Source of the DNA: an uncultured Nitrospira sp.
GTDB lineage: Bacteria; Nitrospirota; Nitrospiria; Nitrospirales; UBA8639
Direction of reading: 5' to 3'
Assembly: GCA_902500695.1 (NCBI GenBank)
Contig: CABVRQ010000052.1
Coordinates: forward strand, 9,149 to 27,885
Length of the DNA: 18,737 bases
The notes under the pieces are model-generated. The model worked only from the letters and a program-made list of their open reading frames with translations. It was not told the origin of the DNA and ran no database searches. Each line of letters begins with the position of its first letter. The stretch's first letter is position 1. The translations under genes and the position numbers were made by a program. Of the stretch, positions 6,826 to 16,006 are shown in pieces.

Positions 6826-9416
6826 GGAATGCCCTCGAGCCATTGAGGCCCGGAAATACGTTGGGCCAATGAATGACTGAAAAAGGTATGCGCCACGACA
6901 TCGGAGAGTTGATGCACGTGTTGATCCAGTTGTTTGAGCAGTCGTTCCAGATGGACTCGCGCTCCGGTTTTTGTCGTGAGTTGAGCGAGTTCCATCATGT
7001 CGGCCAGTCGAATATCCGTGCACCCGCGTGTGGTAATCCTTAGTGCCGGGTTGATGGAAGCCGAGGCTTCTTCTCGAGGCAACGCGTTGATGTGTGCCTC
7101 GATCGTCGATAATTGGAAAATAATAGAACGGGGGTTGGTGTCATCGGCCAACAGTAAATCCAGGACCGCTGCAAGTTTGGCTTCAGCCTTGTATCGGGTT
7201 CGGTAGGTAATGGAGGCGTCGGCTAATTCCAGAAGCAGATTGAGAGCACCGGTGGTTTCCGGCGTTCCCCGTGAGGCTAAATGACGGATGAGTTTGGATA
7301 AATGTCTCACTCGTTCCAGGCGCCGTCCCATTTCCAAGAAACGCCAGGCATAGCTGCGGGTCATATTTTCCATGACCATGCCGTTGAGTGCGGCCAAATG
7401 TTGAATCATCCGGCTCAGCAGGCGAATGGCGTCATCGATGCTTTGTCCTTTTGTCTGCGCCCATTCCTTTGGCACGCTGGTGAGTTCCATTAAAATATTC
7501 CAGGTGTCGAGAGACAACCGGTGGCGGACCAGTTCTGCGGTGCGTCGCACATTCTGGAGAATGGTTGCCAAGCCGTCCGGTGAATCCGGGTCAAATAAAA
7601 TCGTTCGAAGTTCTGCTTCTACCGCGCCCGCTCCGCCTTCCACAGCACGTTTGGCCCGACGGGGCGATAAATGTTTTTGCATCACGAGGAGGGAAACCAA
7701 ACGATGCAGGGTCTCGGGATCATCTCCGATTCCCGCCTCGCCGCTCATGCGTGACACCAGGCTTCGTAATAAACGGATCGCGCCTTCAGCGCGTTCGGTG
7801 TAACGGCCCAGCCAGAAAAGATTGTCAGCGGTTCGACTGGGCAGATCCCGTCCTCCTCGTCGAAGCTGAAGCGTTTGATGGGGAAGTGTGACGGCTGCCG
7901 GGATATCAAGAGGACCATTCGATTTTACCCATGTGTCTTTACTGAAATCCCCGGGTTCATGCCAGTGACCACGGGGATCCGATCGAACCGACACGCGAGC
8001 AAGTCCGCCCGGCATGACGGTATAGCCGTCTTTCGTGGCTGTCAGATAAATGCGGACGGTCATCGGGGCGGGTTTGAGTTCATCCTGAGACGTCCAAAAT
8101 GGAGTAGTGGATGGGGAAACGATTTCCCGTCCTACGTACTCATGCCCACGCCGGTCAATGGCTTGAGCCAGGGCTCTGCGATCTTGTTCATTCAGGTCAG
8201 GCCCGAAGGAAGACAGACGGTCGTGGGTGAGGCCCCGCTTGGGGGTTAATACGCGACGAATTAACAAGTGGTCCATATTGTCGAGCACGTAGGCCCGTTC
8301 GTTGGCTTGTCCACACCACCAGGTGGCGACACTGGGAATTTTAAGCCCTTCGCCAAAAAAGAATTTTGATAACGTCGGCAGAAAGCTTAAGAGGACTTCG
8401 CTTTCGATCAATCCGCTTCCGAGCGCGTTGGCCATCGTAACGTGTCCGGCTCGAATGGCTTGGAGTAGCCCTGGAACACCTGTCGTGGATTCGGTCATCA
8501 ATTCGAGGGGATCGCACAGGTCCGAATAAATCCGCCGCAAGACCAGATCAACTGGTTTCAGACCATCGACCGTTTTCAGGAACAGCCGTTCATCGCGTAC
8601 GGTCATGTCCGACCCTTCGACGATCGGGTATCCCAGATACCGAGCCAGGTACGCATGTTCAAAATACGCCATGTTTTCTGGGCCTGGTGAGAGCACTACC
8701 GCCATGGGATCTTCCCGTTGGGAAAACTGGCGAAAGCTCTCGCTGAAGGTCTGGAAAAAGGAAGAGAGTCGTTGGACCTGTGTCCGGGCAAACAGATTGG
8801 GTAAAGACCTTGAGACGATAATGCGATTTTCGAGGGCGAATCCGGCGCCGGTGGGCGCTTCGGTGCGGTCCCGCAAGACCCACCAATTTCCGTCCGGTGC
8901 CCGCGCCACATCGAATGCCAGGAAATGTAAGTAAGTGCCTCCCGCCACCGGTACGCCGTGACAGGGCTGCAAAAACTGGGGATTTCCAAACACGACAGCA
9001 GGGGGTAACGTTCCATTTTTCAGCAATTGTTGCGGGCCATACAAATCGCTCAAGATATGGTTGAGGAGGCGGGCTCGTTGAATCAGCCCTGATTCGAGGT
9101 GTTGCCATTCCTCCTGGCTGATCAACAGGGGAAATAAGTCAAGTTGCCAGGGTCTGTCAGATTGTCGTCCATTCTGACTGGCAAGATACGTCATGCCGTC
9201 ATCTTTCAACATTCGTGTGGCAGTTTCGTGAGCCTGACGGCGTTGAGCGGCCTCCAGGCTCTCGAATTGATTCAACAGATTCTGCCAGTGCGGACGGACG
9301 GACCCGTCTGACGCCACGAGTTCATCAAAGGTATCCGGCTGAGGCGGGTACATCGTTGAGGGCTGGGAAAGGGAATCCGGTGGTTCGGGAGAAAGGGAGG
9401 CCGCCATGGAATCCAT
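6822..9416 (-). CDS. Circularly permuted ATP-grasp / alpha-E fusion protein
   Basis: An 864-residue two-domain protein. Residues about 60-500 are a circularly permuted ATP-grasp ligase (formerly DUF404/DUF407): WQLDLFPLLIS, LRDRTEAPTGAGFALENR, VVLSPGPENMAYFEHAYLAR, VMPGGLARV and the conserved SKDTWV (492-497). Residues about 525-860 are the all-helical alpha-E domain (formerly DUF403), opening with PSRTADNLFWLGRYTERAEGAIRLLR. The predicted role is ATP-dependent amide/peptide bond formation, with alpha-E as an accessory domain. The loop that reads ESGGYGM in the separate copy at 13105 reads TPKRGLTHD here (391-399), so this belongs to a different subfamily. Start ATG at 9416; the ATG three codons later (9407) is equally possible. 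It follows the DUF2126 gene by 72 bp. Confidence 0.9.
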   Translation of the reverse strand: MDSMAASLSPEPPDSLSQPSTMYPPQPDTFDELVASDGSVRPHWQNLLNQFESLEAAQRRQAHETATRMLKDDGMTYLASQNGRQSDRPWQLDLFPLLISQEEWQHLESGLIQRARLLNHILSDLYGPQQLLKNGTLPPAVVFGNPQFLQPCHGVPVAGGTYLHFLAFDVARAPDGNWWVLRDRTEAPTGAGFALENRIIVSRSLPNLFARTQVQRLSSFFQTFSESFRQFSQREDPMAVVLSPGPENMAYFEHAYLARYLGYPIVEGSDMTVRDERLFLKTVDGLKPVDLVLRRIYSDLCDPLELMTESTTGVPGLLQAIRAGHVTMANALGSGLIESEVLLSFLPTLSKFFFGEGLKIPSVATWWCGQANERAYVLDNMDHLLIRRVLTPKRGLTHDRLSSFGPDLNEQDRRALAQAIDRRGHEYVGREIVSPSTTPFWTSQDELKPAPMTVRIYLTATKDGYTVMPGGLARVSVRSDPRGHWHEPGDFSKDTWVKSNGPLDIPAAVTLPHQTLQLRRGGRDLPSRTADNLFWLGRYTERAEGAIRLLRSLVSRMSGEAGIGDDPETLHRLVSLLVMQKHLSPRRAKRAVEGGAGAVEAELRTILFDPDSPDGLATILQNVRRTAELVRHRLSLDTWNILMELTSVPKEWAQTKGQSIDDAIRLLSRMIQHLAALNGMVMENMTRSYAWRFLEMGRRLERVRHLSKLIRHLASRGTPETTGALNLLLELADASITYRTRYKAEAKLAAVLDLLLADDTNPRSIIFQLSTIEAHINALPREEASASINPALRITTRGCTDIRLADMMELAQLTTKTGARVHLERLLKQLDQHVHQLSDVVAHTFFSHSLAQRISGPQWLEGIP

Positions 9417-9488
9417 CAGAGTGTTTTTCGTCGAGGGATGATCAAAATTACCTTACCGTTTCCTGAATACACTGTCCACTGTAAGAGA

Positions 9489-12400
9489 TTAGGCCTGCCA
9501 TCGGAGATCGAGCGTGTAAGGAAATTCCGGGCGAGAAGTATCCGGCGGTTCGGTATAGGGTCCGGCGGTATGACCAAAGGAATGAAATCTGGCCAAACGC
9601 CGGCTTTCGGCTTCATAGGCATTGACGGGGAAATGTTCAAAATTCCGTCCGCCCGGATGAGCCACATGGTAGGTACACCCGGCAACTGCCCGCCCGGCCC
9701 ATTGATCGTAAATGTCGAAAGTCAGCGGTGCATCAACCCCGATTTTGGGATGCAAACAGTTTGGAGGCTGCCAGGCCCTGTACCGGACGCCGCCGACCGT
9801 TTCTCCCTGCCGTCCAGTTGGTGTCATGGGTACGCGTTTGCCATTGCAGGCGATGATATAACGGTTTTCGGTTGAGCCGGACAGTTTGATCTGTAGACGT
9901 TCGACCGAAGAATCCACATATCGTACAGTGCCTCCAGGGGCTCCTTGCTCTCCCATCACATGCCAGGGTTCCAGAGCCTGCCGAACTTCCATGACCAGAC
10001 TGCCATAGTTGATCGAACCAAAGAGCGGAAAACGAAACTCCAGGTGAGGCGCGAACCAGTCTTTCTGCAGCTCGTACCCGGCGGAGTTCATCTCATGGAT
10101 GACCTCATGGAGATCCTGAGCGAGGAAGTGGGGGAGCATAAAGCGATCATGAAGCTGGGTGCCCCATCGAACAAGGTTTCCATGGTCCGGAGACTTCCAA
10201 AAACGCGCAACGAGCGCAAGGAGGAGGACCTGTTGAGCCAAACTCATGCGTTCATGGGGCGGCATCTCGAAGGCCCGGAATTCCACCAATCCGAGTCGAC
10301 CGGTCGGGCCATCCGGCGAATAAAGTTTGTCGATACAAATTTCCGTGCGATGAGTATTCCCGGTGACATCAATGAGCAAATTTCGAAAGATCCGATCGAC
10401 CAGCCATGGCGGCGGCGGTGCTCCGATATTGGGGGCGGGAACCTGAGCAAATCCCAGTTCCAGTTCATACAAGGAATCATGCCGGGCTTCATCGATGCGG
10501 GGAGCCTGACTGGTTGGGCCGATGAAGAGGCCGGAAAAAACATAGGAGAGGGACGGGTGACGTTGCCAGTAAGCGATCAGGCTGCGCAGGAGATCGGGCC
10601 GACGCAGAAAGGGGCTGTCGGCAGGCGTGCCGCCTCCCATGACCACATGATTGCCGCCACCGGTTCCGGTGTGTCGTCCATCCAACATGAACTTTTCCGT
10701 GCCTAATCGACAGAGCCTCGCCTCTTCATAGATGGCCGTAGTAATCGCAACCATGTCCGACCAATTTTTTGCGGGATGGATATTTACCTCGAGCACTCCA
10801 GGATCGGGAGTAATCTTTAAGACGTTTATGCGAGGGTCATAGGGGGGCGTGTAACCTTCCAAGTGAAGAGGCTGCTTCAATTCCGCAGCGGTATCTTTAA
10901 TCACGGTGACCAGATCAAGATAATCTTCAGCCGATTCGAGTGGCGGCATGAACACGCAGAGATGTCCGTTGCGAGGCTCCACCGTGAGAGACGCGCGGAC
11001 GACACCTCCTGCACCGATACCGCTCTTCTGTCCCATGATGACTTGAGCCGGTTCATGTTGCCCGTCTTCTCCCTGTTGTTTTTGAAGCCGTTGTTCCTGA
11101 AGGGAGGATTGTTGAACCGGATCGGGTAAGGGCCCCCGTATGTCGAATGGGTCCGTCGGAATAATGTAGGGATAGTCTTTGGGATCTAGGACCGGTAATG
11201 ATGGTAAGGGCAAACGAAAGCCGATCGGCGAGTCACCAGGGACCAAAAACAGGTGTTGACTACGGGTGGTCCACGTAGCGGTGACCCATCGACGTTGTCC
11301 GTCCTTTGCATTCCAGCGTTGCAATGGCAGGACATAGCCGGCTGGTTTGCCCAGGCCACGTTCATACACCTTGGCGAGCCGGGCACGGGCCATGGGGTCG
11401 TCGAGATTATTGGTGGCCGGTTCGAGATTTTCCGGCAGCTTGCGTTCCTGACCGATGAAATGCCATGGATCTTCATAGACGGGTTGAATGGTTTTGGTGC
11501 CCACCTCCACCCGTTTGGCGATTCCTTGAATTAAGTGGTTGGCATCATCAGCGGAGACGTCCGAGGCCTCATTCTCTTCCGCAAAGAGTTGGTCCTCCTG
11601 CCAGATCGGTTTTCCATCCTGCCGCCAATAGAGGCTAAAGGCCCAGCGTGGCAACGGTTCGCCGGGATACCATTTTCCCTGGCCAAAGTGCAGAAGGCCT
11701 CCAGGGGCAAAGCGCTCCCGTAAGCGTTTAATGAGATTCGCCGCCAAGGGCCGTTTCGTGTCACCGACGGCCTCGGTATTCCATTCAGGCGCATCAGGAT
11801 GATCAATGGAGATAAAGGTGGGTTCCCCTCCGATGGTAAGGCGTACATCGTTGGCCGCCAATTCCGTATCCAGTTGCTGTCCAAATTGATCAATCGCCTG
11901 CCATTGTTCTTCTGTGTAGGGCTTCGTCACCCGTGGCGTTTCTACAATACGGGTGACCGACATCTCGTGGGAAAACGTCGTTTCGCAAATCTCCATCACT
12001 CCACTAATTGGCGCAGCATTCAACGGGTGAGGTGTGCAGGCCAGAGGGATGTGCCCTTCTCCGGCCAACAGGCCGGACGTGGCATCCAGTCCCACCCACC
12101 CGGCTCCAGGCAGATAGGCCTCTACCCAGGCATGAAGGTCTGTGAAGTCCCGTTCGGCACCAGATGGACCATCCAACGATTTCACGTCGGCGACAAGCTG
12201 AATTAAATAGCCGGAAACGAATCGACTGGCAATGCCCAGGTGGCGAAGGATCTGCACGAGGAGCCAACCGGTGTCCCGGCACGACCCACGGCCAAGTTCC
12301 AGCGTCTCATCAGGGGTTTGCACGCCGGGTTCCATACGGACGACATAGTCGATTTGAGCCTTGAGTTGCTGATTGAGATTCATGAGAAAGGGAACGGTAG

Positions 12401-12821
12401 GATCTCCGTGTGGCGCGGTGAATTGTCGCAGCCATTCTTGCAGTCGAGGGCCCGGTGGTTCTTTGGCCAAAAACGGCAGCAGGTCCTCTTTGACCAGAGG
12501 ATCATAGTTGAAGGGAAGTGTCTCGGCGTCAGGCTCCAGAAAAAAGTCAAAGGGGTTATAGACGACCATGTCGGCGACAAGGTCGACTTCCACATGAAAT
12601 TCCCTAACTTTTTCAGGGTAGATAATCCGAGCCAGATAGTTGCCGTGTGGATCCTGTTGCCAGTTCAGGAAATACCCGGTTGGCTCAATCTTGAGTGCGT
12701 AACTCAGAATGGGCGTCCGGCTATGGGGAGCCGGCCGCAGCCGGATGACGTGAGGTCCCATCTGAACGGGACGATCGTAGCGATAATGAGTTTGATGATT
12801 GAGTGCGACGTGGAGTGCCAT
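9489..12821 (-). CDS. Transglutaminase-DUF2126 (glutamine-synthetase-like ligase) fusion
   Basis: A 1110-residue cytoplasmic protein. Residues 1-95 form the bacterial transglutaminase N-terminal domain (MALHVALNHQTHYRYDRPV). Residues about 150-260 are the transglutaminase core with triad C181 (GRGSCRDTGW), H230 (FTDLHAWVEAY) and D246 (WVGLDATSG). From about 315 to the end is DUF2126 (COG4196), opening with VRLTIGGEPTFISID. This domain has been proposed to be a circularly permuted glutamine-synthetase-like amidoligase. Candidate metal/ATP residues are in VLEVNIHP (about 675), TGGGNHVVMGG (about 719), RTEICIDKLY (about 824) and LVEFRAFEM (about 843). It is the first gene of the minus unit. Combining a peptidase and a ligase in one chain suggests making and undoing an amide link. 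Confidence 0.92.
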   Translation of the reverse strand: MALHVALNHQTHYRYDRPVQMGPHVIRLRPAPHSRTPILSYALKIEPTGYFLNWQQDPHGNYLARIIYPEKVREFHVEVDLVADMVVYNPFDFFLEPDAETLPFNYDPLVKEDLLPFLAKEPPGPRLQEWLRQFTAPHGDPTVPFLMNLNQQLKAQIDYVVRMEPGVQTPDETLELGRGSCRDTGWLLVQILRHLGIASRFVSGYLIQLVADVKSLDGPSGAERDFTDLHAWVEAYLPGAGWVGLDATSGLLAGEGHIPLACTPHPLNAAPISGVMEICETTFSHEMSVTRIVETPRVTKPYTEEQWQAIDQFGQQLDTELAANDVRLTIGGEPTFISIDHPDAPEWNTEAVGDTKRPLAANLIKRLRERFAPGGLLHFGQGKWYPGEPLPRWAFSLYWRQDGKPIWQEDQLFAEENEASDVSADDANHLIQGIAKRVEVGTKTIQPVYEDPWHFIGQERKLPENLEPATNNLDDPMARARLAKVYERGLGKPAGYVLPLQRWNAKDGQRRWVTATWTTRSQHLFLVPGDSPIGFRLPLPSLPVLDPKDYPYIIPTDPFDIRGPLPDPVQQSSLQEQRLQKQQGEDGQHEPAQVIMGQKSGIGAGGVVRASLTVEPRNGHLCVFMPPLESAEDYLDLVTVIKDTAAELKQPLHLEGYTPPYDPRINVLKITPDPGVLEVNIHPAKNWSDMVAITTAIYEEARLCRLGTEKFMLDGRHTGTGGGNHVVMGGGTPADSPFLRRPDLLRSLIAYWQRHPSLSYVFSGLFIGPTSQAPRIDEARHDSLYELELGFAQVPAPNIGAPPPPWLVDRIFRNLLIDVTGNTHRTEICIDKLYSPDGPTGRLGLVEFRAFEMPPHERMSLAQQVLLLALVARFWKSPDHGNLVRWGTQLHDRFMLPHFLAQDLHEVIHEMNSAGYELQKDWFAPHLEFRFPLFGSINYGSLVMEVRQALEPWHVMGEQGAPGGTVRYVDSSVERLQIKLSGSTENRYIIACNGKRVPMTPTGRQGETVGGVRYRAWQPPNCLHPKIGVDAPLTFDIYDQWAGRAVAGCTYHVAHPGGRNFEHFPVNAYEAESRRLARFHSFGHTAGPYTEPPDTSRPEFPYTLDLRWQA

Positions 12822-13104
12822 GAAGAATCAATAGCCTATGGAATATCTGTGTTGGTGAAAGGATAATGGAAAAATGCCATGACCATCTTCACAAGACCGA
12901 TTGAAGAATCTTAGCACTCTCCCTAATAGTTTTGCATCATTCAACTCGATGCGACTGTGTAATCACCAATCCGAGACAAGCGTTGAATGATCTGTATCCT
13001 ATTGTTGAAATTGCCATTGTGCCGGTCGGCTATGTTACAGTCTTTTTCGTAAATTCCGGCGAGATAGTTTTTTGGCGAGAGGCCACTGATCAAAGGATAG
13101 GGTT
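12822..13104. promoter_or_regulatory. Divergent intergenic region of the peptide-ligase cluster
   Basis: This 283-bp gap separates the minus unit (start 12821) from the plus unit (start 13105), so both promoters should lie here. TTGAAA (13005-13010) followed by TATGTT (13031-13036) is a -35/-10-like pair for the plus unit, but the 20-bp spacer makes it weak. No clear dyad operator or gene is visible. Confidence 0.4.
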
Positions 13105-14565
13105 GTGAAATCGTTATTTGATCGCTATCAGATGAAATCAGGTTTCGATGAAATGTTTGAGTCGTCAGGCGTTCCGCGTCCTCATTATCGTCGTCTCGTT
13201 GAACGGTTACGGAATTTCTCCTCCAAAGATCTGGAATTAAAGCGGCGTCAGGCCGATCAGGCTTTTTTGCGGCAGGGCATTACCTTTACTGTCTATGGCG
13301 ATCTCCAGCAAACAGAGAAAATTTTTCCTTTTGATCTGATGCCACGGATCATCCCGGATCTTGAATGGCGAGTTATTGAAGAGGGGATTCGTCAGCGCGT
13401 CATGGCCTTGAATATGTTTTTAGTGGACTTGTATAGCGATCAAAGGATTCTTAAGGATCAGGTGGTGCCTCGCGAACTCATAGAAAGTTCCGTGCATTTT
13501 CAGAAAGATTTAGTGGGTTTTTGTCCGCCCAAAGAGGTGTTCATCCATGTATCGGGGATTGATTTAATTCGGAACCATGAAGGCCAGTATTATGTCCTGG
13601 AGGATAATCTCCGGACACCATCAGGCGTGTCGTATGTCCTGGAAAACCGATTGGTCATGAAGCAATTGTTTCCCAACCTGTTTTCCGACATGCAAGTCCG
13701 ACCTGTCGATCAGTATCCGACGCAACTCCTGGAGAATCTCAAGTGGCTGGCTCCCCTTGGCAAGGAAAATCCGACCGTTGTTCTCCTGACTCCCGGTGTG
13801 TTTAATTCCGCCTACTTTGAGCATTGCTTTTTGTCCTTGCAAATGGGGATTCAAATGGTGGAAGGCCGGGATCTTGTCGTGGAATCTGATGATAAGGTCT
13901 ATATGAAGACCACCCAAGGTCTCCAACAGGTGGATGTGATTTATCGGCGGGTGGATGATGCCTTCCTCGATCCGGAAGTGTTTCGCAAGGATTCCGTATT
14001 AGGCGTTCCCGGCCTGGTCAGGGCCTATCGGGCAGGGAATGTGGGCTTGGCCAATGGCATCGGGAACGGGATCGCAGACGATAAGGCGGTCTATACCTTT
14101 GTGCCGAAGATGATCGACTACTACTTAAACGAGACACCCATTCTGCAAAATGTCCCGACCTATTTGTGCGGAAATCCGGAAGACCGGAAGTATGTGTTGG
14201 AACATCTCGGGTCGTTGGTCGTCAAAGCCGTGGCGGAATCAGGCGGATACGGGATGTTGATGGGACCCAGTTCGACCAAAGCCGAGCAGGAGGAGTTTCG
14301 GAAGAAAATAGAGACGGACCCGCGAAGCTACATTGCCCAGCCTGTGGTGACTCTCTCGCATCATCCCTGTATCGTAGACGGGGAGGAACACATGAGATTG
14401 GTCGGGCGACATGTCGACCTTCGGCCGTTTGTGCTCTGGGGGGAGGAGATTTCCTTGTCCTTGGGAGGGTTGACCCGTGTGGCCTTAAAAGAAGGCTCCC
14501 TGGTGGTGAACTCTTCGCAAGGCGGGGGAAGTAAGGACACGTGGGTGCTCTATGGGGATGAATAA
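13105..14565 (+). CDS. Circularly permuted ATP-grasp ligase (stand-alone)
   Basis: A 486-residue protein covering the whole circularly permuted ATP-grasp fold (DUF404/DUF407, COG2308). Recognisable blocks are FPFDLMPRIIPDLEW (74-88), VLEDNLRTPSGVSYVLENR (164-182), VVLLTPGVFNSAYFEH (225-240), GNGIADDKAVYTFVPKMI (320-337), the glycine-rich loop KAVAESGGYGMLMGP (374-388), RHVDLRPFVLWGE (435-447) and NSSQGGGSKDTWVL (469-482). It is predicted to join a carboxylate to an amine using ATP; substrates are unknown. The start is a GTG at 13105 preceded by AAAGGATAG. The gene is followed 3 bp later by the alpha-E gene, so the two act as a pair equivalent to the fused protein at 6822-9416. Confidence 0.93.
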   Translation: MKSLFDRYQMKSGFDEMFESSGVPRPHYRRLVERLRNFSSKDLELKRRQADQAFLRQGITFTVYGDLQQTEKIFPFDLMPRIIPDLEWRVIEEGIRQRVMALNMFLVDLYSDQRILKDQVVPRELIESSVHFQKDLVGFCPPKEVFIHVSGIDLIRNHEGQYYVLEDNLRTPSGVSYVLENRLVMKQLFPNLFSDMQVRPVDQYPTQLLENLKWLAPLGKENPTVVLLTPGVFNSAYFEHCFLSLQMGIQMVEGRDLVVESDDKVYMKTTQGLQQVDVIYRRVDDAFLDPEVFRKDSVLGVPGLVRAYRAGNVGLANGIGNGIADDKAVYTFVPKMIDYYLNETPILQNVPTYLCGNPEDRKYVLEHLGSLVVKAVAESGGYGMLMGPSSTKAEQEEFRKKIETDPRSYIAQPVVTLSHHPCIVDGEEHMRLVGRHVDLRPFVLWGEEISLSLGGLTRVALKEGSLVVNSSQGGGSKDTWVLYGDE

Positions 14566-14568
14566 ACC

Positions 14569-15558
14569 ATGTTGAGCCGAACGGCAGAGTCGTTTTTCTG
14601 GATCGGGCGCTCGGTGGAGCGCGCCGAATATACGGCCAGGTTTGTGAATGTGCATTTTCATTTGCTCACCGAGATTGCGACCCGGGAAGACCAGGCCAAC
14701 ATCTGGACTCGATATTTAGAGGATACCGGGGAGCTTGAGGCCTATACAAAAATTTTCGGGGAAGTCCAGACCCGGCCGGTCATGGAATTTGTCACGCTCT
14801 CCAGGGACAATCCGAATTCGCTGACGAATCTCATTGCGGCCGCCAGAAACAGCGCCCGCGGGATCCAGGATCAGTTGTCCAGCGAGGTTTGGCATTTTAT
14901 GAATGATTTTTATCTCAGCCTCAAAGGAAAGACAGAGCTTGATCTGTGGTCGGATACATACGATTTGCTCAGGTATGTGCGGAACACCTGCTACACCCTG
15001 GACGGAGTTGTCGGTAGCACGATGGTACACGATGAGGGATGGAACTTTTACCGGTTGGGACTGAACATTGAGCGGGGTGGACGGACGGCCCGACTCATTG
15101 ATATTCCTGTACTGAGTGATCCCACAACTGAACCCAGGAGAATTTCCGAATATCATCAATGTTTAGCTGCGTTGAAATCGGCCAGCGCCTTCGAGGCCTA
15201 TCGGAAATTTTACTCCGCACAGTTGGTGCCGAAACGAATCGTGGAGTTTCTCCTTTTTCATGACAAATTTCCTCGATCCGTCCGGTACACGACGGCGCAA
15301 ATCAGTAAAGTCGTGGAACGATTGGCCGGAAGTAGTCGACGGGCTGAAACCCGTCAGGCGATCCGATTAAGTGGGGCCCTGGCGGCGGATCTGGAATTCG
15401 GCAGTTTACAAGAAGTCTATTCCACAGGCTTGTCGCCTTTTCTGACCCAGGTGCTTGAGCATTTTGACCAGATTGCCAACTTGATCGCGCTGGCATTTTT
15501 TCGCACGAGTGGCTATTCCACCCCTTCTCAATCTCAATCCCAAACCCAATCAGTGTGA
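14569..15558 (+). CDS. Alpha-E domain protein (stand-alone, DUF403)
   Basis: A 329-residue, almost wholly helical protein of the alpha-E family (COG2307). It opens with MLSRTAESFFWIGRSVERAEYTARFVNV, the family hallmark, which matches the start of the second domain of the fusion protein (SRTADNLFWLGRYTERAE). Another typical block is GWNFYRLGLNIERGGRTARLID near residues 155-176. The ATG at 14569 follows the ATP-grasp stop by 3 bp, so co-translation is likely. No enzymatic residues are known for the family; an accessory or partner role for the ATP-grasp ligase is inferred from constant pairing. The last 12 or so residues are a low-complexity SQSQSQTQSV-like tail. Confidence 0.93.
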   Translation: MLSRTAESFFWIGRSVERAEYTARFVNVHFHLLTEIATREDQANIWTRYLEDTGELEAYTKIFGEVQTRPVMEFVTLSRDNPNSLTNLIAAARNSARGIQDQLSSEVWHFMNDFYLSLKGKTELDLWSDTYDLLRYVRNTCYTLDGVVGSTMVHDEGWNFYRLGLNIERGGRTARLIDIPVLSDPTTEPRRISEYHQCLAALKSASAFEAYRKFYSAQLVPKRIVEFLLFHDKFPRSVRYTTAQISKVVERLAGSSRRAETRQAIRLSGALAADLEFGSLQEVYSTGLSPFLTQVLEHFDQIANLIALAFFRTSGYSTPSQSQSQTQSV

Positions 15559-15651
15559 GACTCAACTGTGGGAGAGGATAACGTCCCGTGGGATGTGTCA
15601 TTACTAATTGTCCGGGTCATAACCACCCAGGTTTAATCATAGGAGGTCATC

Positions 15652-15990
15652 ATGAAACAATGGTTCTTGTTCGGTCTTGTGCTCATCGCCGTTTGTCTGA
15701 CTATCCCAGGCACCCCTGCCTTGGCCGATTTCGATGATGGATCGAAGATTTCAATCACGTCGCCGAAGGATGGCGCTATAGTGGGGGACACCTTTGAACT
15801 GACATACGAACTTGTCAAAGGTTCCCAGGCCGCGCATGGCCATGTCTATCTTGACGGGGAACCCCAAAAAAAATTCCCAGGCACATTCAAGGGCCTGAGC
15901 AAGGGCAAGCACGAAATCAAGGTGCAGGCCGCGACCCACGATCACGACTATCTTGCAGCAACCGACAGCATCTCAGTGACGGTTCAGTAA
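15652..15990 (+). CDS. Small secreted beta-sandwich protein with His motifs
   Basis: I do not recognise a named family for this 112-residue protein. Residues 1-25 form a signal peptide (WFLFGLVLIAVCLTI, cleavage likely ALA/DF); C15 does not sit in a lipobox. The mature part (87 residues) has alternating strands typical of an Ig-like or fibronectin-like fold: ISITSPKDGAIVGDTFELTY, AAHGHVYLDGE, KGKHEIKVQAAT and TDSISVTV. Five histidines (62, 64, 87, 96, 98), including HGH and THDHDY, could bind a metal. A strong AGGAGG precedes the ATG. It starts 93 bp after the alpha-E gene, so it may be in the same transcript, but nothing ties its function to the ligase system. Confidence 0.8.
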   Translation: MKQWFLFGLVLIAVCLTIPGTPALADFDDGSKISITSPKDGAIVGDTFELTYELVKGSQAAHGHVYLDGEPQKKFPGTFKGLSKGKHEIKVQAATHDHDYLAATDSISVTVQ

Positions 15991-16006
15991 CCAGCCAACA
16001 GTTGGA

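Noticed and set aside
6826..7023. A 66-residue N-terminal extension of the lone transglutaminase-like protein.
   Set aside because: It lies inside the upstream gene in another frame; the GTG at 6825 has a GAGGG site and a GTGA overlap and gives the family's usual N-terminus.
9945..10706. A 253-codon plus-strand frame opposite the DUF2126 gene.
   Set aside because: It is the antisense shadow of a well-supported coding region; its product has no domain pattern and its start lies inside the opposite gene.
12240..12866. A 208-codon plus-strand frame reaching into the divergent intergenic region.
   Set aside because: Most of it is antisense to the transglutaminase domain of the 1110-residue protein; no ribosome binding site or recognisable domain.
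15608..15637. A -35/-10-like pair (TTGTCC, 18 bp, TTTAAT) before the small secreted-protein gene.
   Set aside because: Transcription from it would start within or next to the AGGAGG ribosome binding site, so it is unlikely to be a working promoter for that gene.
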